A model generated the notes under the pieces. That model was not told the DNA's origin. It saw only the letters and a list, made by a program, of their open reading frames with translations, and made no database searches. From assembly GCA_023525975.1 (NCBI GenBank), contig CM042029.1, forward strand, positions 84,488,849 to 84,552,848: a stretch of 64,000 nucleotides of DNA, in the 5' to 3' direction. The first letter of the stretch is position 1. Each line of letters begins with the position of its first letter. This DNA is from Smallanthus sonchifolius (taxonomy: Eukaryota > Streptophyta > Magnoliopsida > Asterales > Asteraceae). Both the position numbers and the translations under genes were made by a program. This document shows, piece after piece, positions 1 to 10,775 of this stretch.

Positions 1-21
1 GTTGATATTGATCTATCCTAG
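1..21 (+). pseudogene. Last codons of an upstream F-box/FBD gene copy (partial)
   Basis: The first 21 bases read V-D-I-D-L-S-stop. They and the next ~40 bases match the end of F-box gene A at 4600-4660, where the last residues are V-E-I-D-L-Y and the 3'UTR begins with the same TAGTTTTTAGTTGTT-like stretch. The window therefore opens on the final codons and 3'UTR of another member of the FBD array lying to the left. Whether that copy is intact cannot be seen. Confidence rests on the aligned 3' flank rather than on the six codons. Confidence 0.6.
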
Positions 22-282
22 TTTTAGTTGTTATGAACTCTTATATTTTCTGCATATTGTATGAGTTTATGGCTCCATTTGTGTAAGGAGAAATTAAGGT
101 CATACTTTGGAATAAATTTTTTTTTTAAATTAGAATATAAATATAATATTTCAAGTTCGGATTCAGATTTTCTTATTTTTAAATATATAAAAACAATTTT
201 AGAAACTTTTAAATTTAGAGTTAAATCAAATGAGACAATGTTGTATACATTGGCCTTCGTTCAAATTATGTCAATTGTCAGG

Positions 283-439
283 TATGTCACATCTTTATTT
301 TTGTAATCAAATGATTTGTCATAAAACTTTTACAAATTTGGTAGAGAAACAATATGTAAAAGGGATATATGTCACATCTTTATTTTTGTAATAAAATGAT
401 TTGTCATAAAACTTTTACAAATTAGGTAGAGAAACAATA
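283..439 (+). repeat. 72-bp direct duplication beside a LINE 5' junction
   Basis: Bases 283-354 and 368-439 are two near-identical 72-bp copies (about two differences). They are separated by the 13-bp sequence ATGTAAAAGGGAT, which recurs after the LINE poly(A) at 1003-1015. The second copy lies inside the interval bounded by the presumed target-site duplications, so it was probably added to the 5' end of the LINE during insertion. Confidence 0.7.
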
Positions 440-1002
440 GGTGATGGAGTGGTGCAAATGAGTTCCGATCAAATGCAATATTTTTACGTGGAGGGCTTAG
501 ATGGACAAAATCCCGACTAGGGTAGCGCTGAGAAGACGAAATATCCATCTGGGAGACGTATCGTGTCCTTTATGTAGCGACGGGGAGGAAACGGTGGAAC
601 ATCTTTTCACTTCGTGTATGGTGGCGATGATTTTGTGGCAACACATTAGCATAAGATTCCGAATTTCTTTGTTTTCTCTTTCAAAGACTTGTTGGAGTTG
701 CATACATTCATTGGGGAAGTTGGATCGGGAGAAGGAGGTCATCCATGGTATTATTATAATTGGGTGTTGGAGTCTGTGGAAGGCGAGGAACGATTGGGTC
801 TTCTCTGATAACCCCGTCAAAGTGGAAAAAATCATTAGTCAGATCAAAGCGGTTGGGTTTCTTTGGTTTTCTAATAGATCGAAAAATAAAAATATATCTT
901 AGGAAGATTGGTGTAAATTTGTAATTATGTAATTTTACTGTTGTTTGTTTGGCCTGTTTTAGGTCGGCCTTTTTATTATAATGAAAGTGACCGTTAAAAA
1001 AA
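367..1002 (+). mobile_element. 5'-truncated LINE (non-LTR retrotransposon) 3' end
   Basis: A 3' fragment of a plant L1-type LINE. It holds the C-terminal zinc-binding part of the reverse transcriptase polyprotein, then a short 3'UTR and a poly(A) run at 996-1002. The interval is flanked by a 13-bp direct repeat ATGTAAAAGGGAT (354-366 and 1003-1015), typical in length of a LINE target-site duplication. The first ~72 bases of the interval are not LINE sequence but a copy of the left flank. The fragment is inactive: it lacks the endonuclease and the reverse transcriptase core. Confidence 0.8.
474..902 (+). pseudogene. LINE reverse transcriptase C-terminal zinc-binding (zf-RVT) fragment
   Basis: The reading frame contains F-T-W-R-A, then a stop at 498-500, then an open stretch to 902. 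Features of the zf-RVT family are visible: K-I-P-T-R, a C-P-L-C pair followed by E-E-T-V-E-H-L-F and a downstream Cys (CPLC...H...C), and a distal W-x-L-W-K-A-R-N motif. In plant LINEs this region follows the reverse transcriptase and is thought to bind RNA. The in-frame TAG just before MDKIP and the absence of upstream RT sequence make this a dead fragment. An antisense reading frame over the same bases is a shadow. Confidence 0.85.
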
Positions 1003-1015
1003 ATGTAAAAGGGAT

Positions 1016-1451
1016 TTGAACAACAAACTTACATATCTCTGTCATCAAGACTTCAACTATTGATCACTTGGGCCATCATTGAGTTGAGAGGCGATCACAA
1101 TTGACCTTGACCAATTATACGAATTTTGAAGGTAACATTTTATAATTCACAAATTACATATTAAGGATAACATATTATAAGTAAAAGTTATTTTTTTTTA
1201 AAGTGGAATATATAGTATGGTGTAAATTTATCATAAAACTCATAATTGTGTAAATTAGAGACAACACTATCCTAACCTTAACGGCTCCGTGGCCGCGTTT
1301 CCCTGTTTGGATTTGATCAAAGATTTGATTAGTGGTGTCTTCGAACCCGGTTGTGCTTTTTGATCTCCAAGCTTGATTAAATCCAAATGGTAATTTGTTT
1401 TAGTTTATTTTAAGTTGTGTGTAATAATTTCAACCTATAATATTATGTAGA
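1016..1451. other. Non-coding spacer
   Basis: AT-rich sequence with no credible gene. Around 1300-1400 a short imperfect inverted pair (GTTTGGATTTGATCA ... TTGATTAAATCCAAAT) could be a small MITE remnant, but no target duplication was found. Confidence 0.5.
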
Positions 1452-1886
1452 GGGTGTAAACGAGCCGAGTCATGCCTGAGTCTGACTAGGCTCGAGCTTT
1501 ATTTTTCAAGCTCAGGCTCGGCTCGTGGGTAGTTTTTCAAGCTCGGGTTCGGCTTGTTTATTATTTTTTAATTAGTTTATATATTTTTATATATAACTAT
1601 TTTTTTATAAATTTTATTATAATGTTATATATTATTTAGTTATTTTTATCATAATTTTATATATACTAATTATTATTTTATAAATATATATTTAATATAT
1701 TAATTAATAAAAAATTTATATAAATAATAGGCTTGTTTAAGCTCGCAAGCCAGCCTGGGCTCGATAAGTGAAAACTCGGGCTCGTTTATTAAACAAGCTT
1801 TTCTTAGGCTCGAGCTCATTTCGATTTGAGTTTTTAGCGAGCCGATCTCAAGTAGCTCGCGAGCCGGCCTAGCTCGTCTACACCCC
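1452..1886. mobile_element. MITE with GGGTGTAAACGAGC terminal inverted repeats
   Basis: The left end reads GGGTGTAAACGAGCC and the right end, reverse-complemented, reads GGGGTGTAGACGAGC. Both subterminal regions are rich in GGCTCG/CGAGCC words, and the centre (1560-1720) is almost pure A+T. This is the organisation of a common plant non-autonomous DNA transposon family with CGAGCC-rich ends. I could not find a convincing flanking duplication, so the superfamily is left open. An open frame across it is coincidental. Confidence 0.65.
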
Positions 1887-2619
1887 AAGATCCAACAATT
1901 TATATCATATATACTAACAGAAACTTAATGCCTGACAAAAAAAAGTTTGATTTAGAAGGAAAGTAGGCAAATTTAGAACAGATATATCATTTGATTAGTC
2001 TTTATATTCATTATTATAACCAAATTTGAAATAAACTTAAACTACATACATAGGTTTAGAAGAAAAAAAGAATTCAAGTAATTTTTAAATAGAAAAAAGG
2101 TGGATCACAAAAGAGTGAATTTTACATTGGAATGACAGCGTCATTTCTGTTAGCAGGGAAGAGTTAGAGATGGCGATGTGGGCCAATTCATTGCATATAA
2201 GGTATATATAAGCTACGTTGATCGTAATCCTGTTCTTGTTAACTATTGATTTGAGAAAGCTTCTAGAAATCAACGATTGAGCTGAGAAAGCTTCAGGAAA
2301 TCAACGATTGATTTGAGAAAACATAGATGAGGGCAAAATAGATAAGCAAATTAAAAAGGAGGAAAGGAATAAGAAAAAAACGTGAGGGGTGAAAGGAATG
2401 ATTTGAACTTCGAATGATTTTTGAAGAAATGACATTCCATAGGGTATTCAATTTCATTGACCAACCAAACATACCTCATTTTCCTTATCCTTCAATGGAT
2501 TATCTCATTCCCTCCTTTGTTACCTTACCACCGTACCAAACACACACTTATATTGAGGCCACTCACTTTAAAAAGAAAATAAAGGAAGAATATAGAATAA
2601 AATTATTGAGTTAACCGTC
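1887..2619. other. Non-coding 5' flank of F-box gene A
   Basis: Nothing codes convincingly here. The 3' part is the probable promoter region of gene A. No clear TATA box could be assigned. Confidence 0.4.
2245..2322 (+). repeat. 31-bp tandem repeat, about 2.5 copies
   Basis: Unit begins ATTGATTTGAGAAAGCTTC. Two full 31-bp copies and a partial third, with a few substitutions, lie upstream of F-box gene A. Confidence 0.7.
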
Positions 2620-3078
2620 TCTGTACTCCGGAGAAGGGATCCGAACAATTTTTCCGCCGCCGGAAGAAGAAGTGAGTTAACCCTTTTTGATCGGAGGCGA
2701 TTTGAAGGTTAGAATATGTTTTATAAATATATGTAGAAATTGAGCTTAATTTCTGAAGCAAAAACGAATGCGATGATTATGAAAATTGGTTTAATTTTGT
2801 TCGTTGATCATTGCGACACCGAATCGTTATGTTTATGAAATTAGGGTTTTATCTAGTCGATTTCCAAACAAATCCATCATTTAATGATGAGATAAACACA
2901 TTTATTTTAGGTTTATGAAATTAGGGTTTCATCTGTAGTCGATTGCCAAACAAATCCACCCTTTAGTGATGAGATAAAGACATTTATTTGGGGTTTGTAT
3001 TAAGATTATTGTAAATAGATGGTTAATTGGGGGTTTGTATTCGATTAATGGTATTGATTTTATTTGTCTTCCTGTTAG
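2620..3078 (+). promoter_or_regulatory. 5'UTR exon and 5'UTR intron of F-box gene A
   Basis: The 5'UTR exon appears to end at 2707, followed by a donor GTTAGAATATG at 2708. The acceptor CTGTTAG ends at 3078, four bases before the ATG at 3083, giving a 371-bp intron wholly within the 5'UTR. The same AG|GTTAGAA donor and GTTAG acceptor recur at gene B (26821 and 33852), gene C (minus strand, 42154 and 40945) and two orphan promoter pieces, which supports the assignment. The transcription start is not determined. Confidence 0.65.
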
Positions 3079-3082
3079 AAAA

Positions 3083-4619
3083 ATGGAACTTCAAGCATCC
3101 GAGTTTGCACCACAAGATTTTGTTAGCAGGATGCCAGATAATGTGGTAACTCATATTCTGGATCGATTGCCGGTACAAGATGCAGTGAAGACGGGTATCT
3201 TGTCGAGAAACTGGAGGTTTAAGTGGACTATGCTTAGCCAGCTCGTATTTGATGAGATGTTCTTTACTTATTTATTAAAAATAGATGGCGAAAGTATGTT
3301 TGGTAGAATTGTTAGTAGGCTTCTTTTGAATCTTAAAGGTGCCATAACAAAGTTTGTCCTCTATATACAAGATCGATGTCACAATGATGTTGTTGGAGAT
3401 ATTGCACATTGGATTTTGTTCTTGTCGAGAAATGGAGTTAAGGATCTTACCATTATGAAGATGCATGGTGCACCACTTAAGTTGCCTACTCATCTCTTTT
3501 CTTGTTTAGAGTTGAAACATTTGAAGCTTTTTTACTGTTGTTTTGATCCTCCGCCTAGTTTTCATGGTTTTCCAAACCTATTGAGCTTAGAGTTGGGTCT
3601 GGTGCAATTTGAAAGCAGTAAATTTGAGGAATTTATTACTCGGTGTCCCTCACTTGAGATTTTGAACATGCGTTATCGGAGATTCTTTCTTGAGATTTGG
3701 ATGTTGCATCCGCAAGGCTCTGAGATGATGAACATGGATAATTTTTCTCTAGGCAAAGTGAAACTAATTGACATTGCAAAACTTGCAAATCTCAAAATGT
3801 TATCTTTGCCATTGTTTCATCTTGACAATATGATGATCACAAATTCCAATAGTATCTTTGAGATTCTGTGTTTTCTTCCAAAACTCCAAGAACTTGAATT
3901 GGATTTTGTGAAGTGCAAGGTAAGGCTAAGTTGGGTCTTTGAACTTCACTTTACAAAAAATTTCTCATTTTTTCATTATGTATTAACTTATAATATTCAG
4001 TATATTAAAAATGGTTGTAATAAAAGTCTGGCTATTTTACATTGTATCCTTGCAAAAAGGCTCTATGAATTCTCTAACCGTTTGATTTACCACTTTTCTT
4101 ATAGTTTACAGAAGGTGGTGCTAAAAATAGGTCCCTTCCCGCGTTTCACTGCCTCAAGGTTCTTAAATTAACAACAATAGATTTAGGTGACAGTATTACG
4201 TTATCATGTGCTTTTGAAGTGATTAGGAGCTTCCCAAATCTGCAAACCCTCGAAATCAAAGCAAGTGATTGCGTATGTATCATACTGATTGTCTTATATA
4301 TAATCTCATATATAGTTTTGCATTTGAATGCCACTTATTATTCTTGCAGGATGATCATCCAACACGTGCAATTTATTCTCCAGATGTAGACTACAACACA
4401 ATGGGGTCGCTAAAGCTTCAAAGTGTTTTCTTAACATATTTTAAAGCTTCAGACAATGAAGTATGTTTGATAAAGTATTTACTCGCATGCTCCCCTTTCC
4501 TAAAAACGGTTTTTATTCGTCATGGCCCGTTCCTATTGTCCGAGGAAAAAATGATGTTTGCTAGGAAGTTGTTGATGCTCCGTCGAGCTTCCCCGGTAGT
4601 CGAAATTGATCTATACTAG
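3083..4619 (+). CDS. F-box/FBD/LRR-type protein, gene A
   Basis: Predicted coding exons are 3083-3919, 4105-4272 and 4350-4619, joined by two phase-0 introns and giving 424 residues. The N-terminus is an F-box (about residues 13-50, with M-P-D-N-V, R-L-P-V-Q-D-A and S-R-N-W-R-F-K-W). Leucine-rich segments follow (for example L-F-S-C-L-E-L-K-H-L-K-L), and a C-terminal FBD domain ends the protein (I-K-Y-L-L-A-C-S-P-F-L-K). Family members act as substrate adaptors of SCF ubiquitin ligases through SKP1 binding; the target is unknown. I chose the start at 3083 because an in-frame ATG at 3035 lies inside the 5'UTR intron. Reading through the first intron gives a false longer exon. The acceptor at 4104 keeps the frame, while a nearby AG at 4111 does not. 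It appears intact. Confidence 0.88.
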
Positions 4620-5177
4620 TTTTTAGTTGTTTTGAACTTCTCTTATACTTTCTGCATATTGTCTGAACAAACTGAATAACATTTCATGTTACAATACCAA
4701 ATGCTATCTGATACCCTGAAAGAGTGAGAGCTGTTGGATTAATAGTTTTATTTCATGCATTTTATTTCACGGGTCATGGGTTCACGGGCCAAATGGATTC
4801 ATGGATACGGGTCAGAGTTGTTTTAAAACTTGCAGCTGAAGGAGTTGAAATTAGTCTTGTTTAGGAGTTGAGGAGTGGGTCAAAATCATGGGATTTGTTC
4901 ACTTGTTTTTAGGAGTTTTTTAAGTGCAACTTGAGGAGTGGTTTATTATTTGTGGGGTTTTTCTTTCTAGAGTTTCTTTGTCCAGAGTTAATCTATCAGA
5001 AAATGTGGATCACTAGTTTTTGATCAATTGTTGTGTTGTGTTTGCTGCATCTTTCCTTTCTGTTTGGGTTGTTTATTTGCAGCGATTAAGTGCCTGAACC
5101 AACAAGAGCGGCTTTTGTAGGTAGTGTTGTAAATCAGATATTATACATGTGTCGAATAAAGCTTTTAGTTCATATTA
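4620..5177. other. 3'UTR of gene A and non-coding spacer
   Basis: The first ~60 bases match the 3' flanks of the other F-box copies (start of window and after 35238). The rest shows no gene. Confidence 0.5.
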
Positions 5178-5961
5178 TCTATACTACCTTATAATGCATA
5201 TTGGGTGGGCAAAAGAGTAATTTTACCCAATTTTAAAACACAATCCTAAATACCACTTGATAAACATAATATACAAGTTTATCAAAGCCCAATCTGTTAA
5301 AGCTAAACCATTTTTTTTTTGCTTTTTAGCTTGTCTCATATTATTGGTTCACCCAATCTAATCATAGAGCAAACCATTACAAATAGAGAAGACTTGCTAC
5401 TTGAGAAAATTGAACCATGTGTTTCATGTCCTTTTTGGTTAGGTTGAGTAAACAATAAATATTTTTTTAGTGTAAAAATTTGGATACTTAACTGAGGTTC
5501 TAAGCTTGCTTGAAAAAAGCTCGGCTTAAAATCGTTCCTTAAGAGCCTTGGTGACACCCGCCGCTTTGCGCGGGCTAAAGGTTTTGGGGTACCACATGTC
5601 ATTCTCATGTTTATCCTAAAATAAAAATTGTCGCACCTCTCTCCTATTTAATGATATAAGTTTCTATAAAAAAAAATTATAATTTTCGTTTAATAATCAT
5701 ACTTGCTACGTGTCGACTTCTGATGAAATATAAATTTTTGTTTTTCGCCTTTCTCTCATATTAAATAATGATGATGTTAAATAATTAAATATTTAACATA
5801 TATTCTAATATTTTATTAAAAATTACTAAATTATAAGAATTTCAATTATTTCTTATTTCACAGATGACTAATAACATCAAACAAACAAATATTAATAGAA
5901 CATATTGTTTTATAACAAGTTGTATTTATTTAACCCATATAAATCATGGGCTTTAACCTAG
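5178..5961 (+). mobile_element. Non-autonomous Helitron, 784 bp
   Basis: The 5' end TCTATACTACC follows an A. The 3' end is a short hairpin (CCCAT ... ATGGG at about 5933-5950), then CTTTAAC and CTAG at 5958-5961, followed by T. TC...CTAG with an adjacent 3' hairpin and insertion between A and T is the Helitron signature. There is no Rep/helicase. A second GC-rich hairpin (CCCGCCGC...GCGGG, ~5558) lies inside and resembles another Helitron 3' end lacking CTAG. Confidence 0.65.
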
Positions 5962-6266
5962 TGTCATATATTTAAAAGATATTTACAATGATCTTATCGA
6001 TCATCTTAAAAATTAGTAAATTGTAGTCTACACACACACACCCTTGTGTTTTTTCTTAATTTTTTTAATACTCATTTCCCCTTTTATTATTATTATTTAG
6101 TTAAAAGCTTAATTTTCTATTTTTAATCACCTTTTATTTGAATTTTTTATATTTATTTTAACTTTTATTTATTTTTTTAACTTATTTTTAATTCTTAGCT
6201 TTTATTTGATTTTTATACAACTTCAGTTTATAAATTTGAAAATATATTGTACTCTTAGATATTCGA
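5962..6266. other. A+T-rich spacer
   Basis: Low-complexity A+T-rich sequence with a short ACACACAC run near 6030. No gene seen. Confidence 0.4.
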
Positions 6267-6275
6267 GATACTCTT

Positions 6276-6385
6276 TTTTTTTAATAGCAAAAGTTTTATT
6301 AATAATAACCTGGTTAGTAAGCAACTAAACAAGACGATATAGAATTACAAACGATACAGAACCTGACTGGTAAACAACTATTCAT
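6276..6385 (-). mobile_element. LINE/SINE-type 3' tail, minus strand
   Basis: A 110-bp insert starts with a T-run (poly(A) on the minus strand) and is flanked by the 9-bp direct repeat GATACTCTT (6267-6275 and 6386-6394). The minus-strand tail ends ...GCTATTAAAAAAAA, like the tail of the LINE at 1000. It is a severely 5'-truncated retroposon. Confidence 0.7.
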
Positions 6386-6394
6386 GATACTCTT

Positions 6395-7497
6395 ATATCC
6401 AATACCCATGTATACTTCTAAAATAAATTGTTGTAAGGCCTCAAACTCGGGAGGATTTACTCCTAAATAAACGGTTCTTAAACTTGAATATCACATAACG
6501 TAACAGAACTTTCATTCAAACATAACGTAAAATTGTTCAAGTCATAAACATATATATAAAGGTAAACATAAACGTAACTGTAAAAAACATGTTTTAGTAA
6601 CTATAGATAAAATTATATGTATCGGTGTACTCAGCTAGTACGCAGGAGAATGTTCCTACGTACTTAGCAAGTTCACCAAATGCCCTACGTACTTGTCAAG
6701 TATACGCATGACAAAATGTCATGCGTACTTAGACAAGTTCGCAGGTGGGTTGTTCCTGCCTCTATAAATAGAGGTGTTGGGCTCATAAGAGTATCACGAA
6801 TAATGTGAGTTTTGAGAGAGGTCGGGTTAGGACGAGCTCTCCCGGCCGCTAGACCATGAGCGTAAATGAGAGATGTATAATCCTTTGGTATGTAATCTGT
6901 AATGACAACGATGTTTTGGATTATCGATTCTCTTGTTTATGTTCTTATTGTTCATCTGCTCTCGTCACTTTCATACCCTATGTTCCCCCCACAAATCAAC
7001 CAGCTGACCTACACTGTCGTTTTACTTATTCCGCTGCGCACGACTGAGGCCCCCGGGACCTACAGTAATAGGATACCAGACTTCATGATCATACGGATAA
7101 CTCTTCTAGCTTGCCAAACATCCACATCAAACATCCATACTTGTACTTAATATAAATGTAAATACTAAAAGTCAGTTACGTTGGTGAGTTCTAGCTTTTA
7201 CATAAACATTTAACGTCAAATATTTGCCAAAAGATAACAATCAACTTTATTAATAAAAGTGTATGTAAAACATGCAATAACATGATGGGAAAAACATAAG
7301 TTAACGAATATACATCGAATCTGCGCCTTCTCATAACCGTCAATTCCATACATTACATACTGGTGGAGTAACCTAAGGCTCGTTACCTCTAGGCCATTCT
7401 ACACCTAGGTCTCTTAAGGCTCGTTACCTCTAGGAAGACCAAATATACCGAAGGTCACATGAACCCTATGAATGACCATCATCATTCCCTGTCACTA
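6395..7497. other. Retroelement-like region with a TATA box; no coding capacity
   Basis: Around 6590-6850 the sequence is more GC-rich, carries repeated TACGTACTT words and has a strong TATA-type motif CTCTATAAATAGAGG (6760-6774). This looks like the promoter part of an LTR. No partner LTR or primer-binding site could be assigned. Two overlapping open frames at 6856-7150 resemble nothing I recognise and are probably chance. Confidence 0.3.
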
Positions 7498-7991
7498 GCA
7501 GCGGCGCCAAAATTTGATCGGTGTCGAAGTATCGACCAAAGATAAAGAGTTAATGTGTTCCTAATTACTTAAATCTAGCTAAGGTAAGTAGGGTATCGAA
7601 TCACAAAGAGTTTGTGGTTGGCTTATAACTCAAATTTGATTGTAATTGAAAATACTTGCATTAACATATAATTGAAATTGATTTGTTTCTTATGATGGAA
7701 TGAATAGTCACTTCTGGATTCAAGGTTTATTCATCAACAAGCAAAACTTGTCAATATATTTGTTACTTTGATAGATTACATAGACATAATCTACACCACC
7801 AACACATTAATTAGGTAAGAAAACATGACTACATCAATTGCACATGTACAACACATTTAGAGTTTCTCTAAAATGGAATGATACTAAAGTCTAGCCTGAA
7901 ATGTTTCATCACCCAATTCCAATTCTTATTAAATCCCAAACATTTACAACATCTACAAAAAGCCTAGAGTCTTTCTAACTTGGAATGTAAT
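7498..7991 (-). mobile_element. Gypsy-type LTR edge with tRNA-Asp-like primer-binding site (fragment)
   Basis: On the minus strand TGGCGCCGCTGC (7509 to 7498) resembles the tRNA-Asp primer-binding site TGGCGCCGTTGCC used by many plant Ty3/gypsy elements (Athila/Tat group). The adjoining 7510-7991 would then be the 3' part of a 5' LTR. It is interrupted at 7991 by a solo LTR and probably continues after 9081. No coding region remains. Confidence 0.4.
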
Positions 7992-9081
7992 TGAACGCGT
8001 TGTCAAGGCTAATAAAAAAATTATATTAAAAACTACTCATTAGCTACTTAGACTATAGATAGGGAAGTAGGGTTGTCGAATCCACAAGAAATTGGTGGAA
8101 AGAAAAATACGATTTAGTTTAGCAATTCTTTTAGTTAAAATTCAGATTAAATAAAGATGCAACCTCCTCCAAACTTCAGGTTCTAGGTTTTACATAAAAT
8201 CTAGTTATTCAATTTAGACACCATATAGATATAGTGTTGGAAAATCAGTTGAAACAGTAATTGAAGACAGATTGTTGTCAGCAAACCTATACAACTAGTT
8301 TGTCATAACCAGTATAATTCAGTCACCCAATTTATCAGTGTCAAGTTACCCCCTTTAGTCACCCAACCCGCTCTAGGTTTTATCATCAACCGAACAAGGT
8401 TGTAAAGCAAGAAACTCAAAACACACAGATAACATTATCTAAATCAATCAATACATCAAGTTATTGTCAAAAACTAATAAATCTAAAACATAAACAATTG
8501 AATTAAATATGAAAACCTAAATGAACCATCTGCCCGGAGGAAGCCACACCCAGCTTAGCCGCGCATGCTTGTCAGACACACGAACATAGCTTCAATTAAT
8601 GATTCCATCTGCTCTTTGCCTCTAAAAATCGTCCTAAGCCTCTCTAAATTCGTCAGATTAAAAGTTGTTATCGAATTAGGGTTGAATTAGCTTATAATTA
8701 GAAATTATGGCTTTTTTTCTTGTTATGCTGGTCCGTCGCGTACCGTGAAAGAATCTGGCCTGTCCTTCGCGTGGCGTGAAGGACAAAACAGTCGGGCTTG
8801 TTTCTTCAGTTCCTCACGTACCACGAAATAATTATCCCAGGTCTTCGCGTACCGCGAATATCTTAAAATCCAAGAATTTGACTTTTATTGACTTTTTGAC
8901 TTTGACTCCCCTGTACTTTGATGCCTTCTCGAATATATATCGTTTTCCGCTTAATTAGCACATTAAACCTGGAATAACCACAACTACAAAGTACAACGTA
9001 AAACCGACTCAAAGTACAAGATAAAACATATAAAACTATACAAAACAGACTCTTAAACACGGGAAATTAAACTTTACATCA
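7992..9081 (-). mobile_element. Solo LTR, copy 1 of a ~1.07-kb family
   Basis: This sequence aligns along its length with 62310-63374. The minus-strand start is TGATGTAAAG and the plus-strand left edge begins TG, giving TG...CA-type termini. Flanks GTAAT (7987-7991) and GCAAT (9082-9086) match at 4 of 5 positions, as expected for an old 5-bp target duplication. It contains four TTCGCGTACCGCGAA-like quasi-palindromes (8730-8860). No internal region or second LTR lies alongside. Confidence 0.65.
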
Positions 9082-10376
9082 GCAATCAATGGAGATTTCT
9101 AAACATAAATTGCAATTATAACTGACATAGAAGATGATAATACTAAGATATCATAGGCATCCACATATAAATGCATATGATCATCCAAATATTCGTGTAA
9201 CAAACATAGATAAGCCCTACAAGTCTTAACCAGACCCTTACATCAGTTGTGACTATGAATCGATTAACCGAATGATTAATTTGGAAGAAATGATGTTGGA
9301 TTTGTACTCTTGAACTTCAAAATCGTCCCAAGTATCCTCTTGTATCACTCTAAAGTTGGAACTCCCAAAAATGGTTGAATCCCCCTCTTTTGATCGTGCA
9401 AAAGAGAGAAAAAAGTTCACAATTGCAAGCCGGCGTATGGGACACCGACCCTAGAGTGCGGTCTTTTTTTCTCCACAGTTCCATACACTGCTTGTTGTCT
9501 GTTGGACGCCGATCCAATGCAATAATGAATACCGGGGTGTTCCAAACATGCCTAACTCAATTCCTATGAGCTTCCTTGATGTGTGACAAGCTCCACTTGA
9601 TATGTGCATCAACCAAAGTCTTTAAATAGCTTTCCACATTGAACCTACAAGCACAAGAACACCTCAAAGTAGCATGTTTTGATATAGATTTAATGCTAAG
9701 GCATGCAATAATGGTAATTAAACGATACCAAATGAATACACATCAAGTACCGGGGCATGCTAACTATAAAGTTAAAAATGGTTTGAGGTTGTCTTTGAGG
9801 ATGAAAAAGGTGGTACCGGGACTGTAAACTGTGTTTTAATTGGGTCTAGTTACTTCTCTTTTTAACTAGGCCAAAACATGATTTAACATGGTTTAACCAA
9901 AGTAAGAATAATAACAATGAAATCAAAGGAACAATCAAAATTAAATCAAACCAAACAAAACATATAACTAACAGTTGCAACATTCAAACCATCTAAAGTA
10001 CTAGAGTAAAAGGGTTCAAACCATAAAAAGAAATCTAAATAAAACCATCCAAAGTACAAGGGTAAAATTTGAAAAGCCCATTAATCTTAATTTCGGTTAT
10101 CGGGGTTCTAAGGTGGAACCGATGGGTTTACCCGGGACTGTTAAAAGCCAAATATTAAGAACCGATAAACCGACCCTATAAGAAGATAACGTTTCTGATC
10201 ATGTGGTTCCAGTTTGGTTCCACGGTTTCAGAGCCACGAGCTGCTCACCCCTATTAAGGATCATTCGTGTTACGTTCGAGCAAACTGTTGGACCATCAGT
10301 TTTTTTTTTCAAAGTCAGGGATCATATTTGCAATACAGATATATCACAGGAACCATCCGTGTAATTAACACTACAA
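9082..10376. other. Non-coding repeat-derived DNA
   Basis: Probably a continuation of the interrupted LTR plus unclassified repeats. Around 10230-10260 ...GCTGCTCACCCCTATT looks like one end of a GGGGTGAGCAGC-terminated MITE, but its partner end was not found. No gene seen. Confidence 0.35.
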
Positions 10377-10666
10377 CGATGGTCCCTGTGGTTTACCAAA
10401 ATTTTGGATTTGGTTCTTAGCTTTCCAAAAGTACACTGATGGTCCATGGGGTTTGCACTTTGTAACACATTTAGTCCCCAAACTTTTCCCAAAGTACATG
10501 TATGGTCCCTATGGTTTGCACTTTATAACGCATTTAGTCTCTAACTTAGAACTTCTAATTTTTTGGTTGAGACTAAATGCGTTACAAAGTGCAAACCAGA
10601 GGGACCATCCGTGTACTTTTGAAAAGTTAAGGACCAAATCCAAAATTTTGGTAAACCACATGACCA
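10377..10666. mobile_element. Foldback MITE with ~130-bp arms (GATGGTCCCTGTGGTTT ends)
   Basis: The left arm begins GATGGTCCCTGTGGTTTACC. The right arm reverse-complements to GATGGTCATGTGGTTTACC, and the two stay alignable for over 100 bp, so the element is almost wholly palindromic. This is a very common plant foldback family. No clean target duplication was seen. A short open frame across it is not a gene. Confidence 0.75.
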
Positions 10667-10699
10667 TCTTGTACTTTACTCCCTTTTCTTATAATGAAA

Positions 10700-10775
10700 G
10701 ATAAATAGGAGATGTTAAAATTGGAGAAAACCAGGCCCGGTTGAAATAAGCCCAAAAACGAACAAAACCAACATA
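10700..10775 (+). pseudogene. F-box-type promoter fragment, left half
   Basis: The GGCCCGGTTGAAATAAGCCC stretch (about 10735-10755) matches the region just upstream of gene B's 5'UTR exon (about 26700-26740). It is cut at 10775 by the hAT insertion and resumes at 16168. With the 16168-16420 part it forms an orphan 5' end of a lost F-box gene. Confidence 0.5.

Noticed and set aside
61..306. 81-codon open frame near the left edge
   Set aside because: It lies in F-box 3'UTR-like and A+T-rich sequence, overlaps the 72-bp duplication, and has no recognisable features.
3035..3082. Upstream in-frame ATG of F-box gene A as the start (also 33815 for B and 40967 for C)
   Set aside because: In all three genes a GTTAG splice acceptor lies between the upstream ATG and the conserved ATG, so the upstream codons are intronic.
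3920..4171. Open extension of gene A's first exon to 4171
   Set aside because: A phase-0 GTAAGG donor at 3919/3920 and an acceptor at 4104 are conserved in B and C; the extension reads intron sequence.
6856..7150. Two overlapping short open frames downstream of a TATA motif
   Set aside because: No family resemblance; the region looks like an LTR leader, so translation is not supported.
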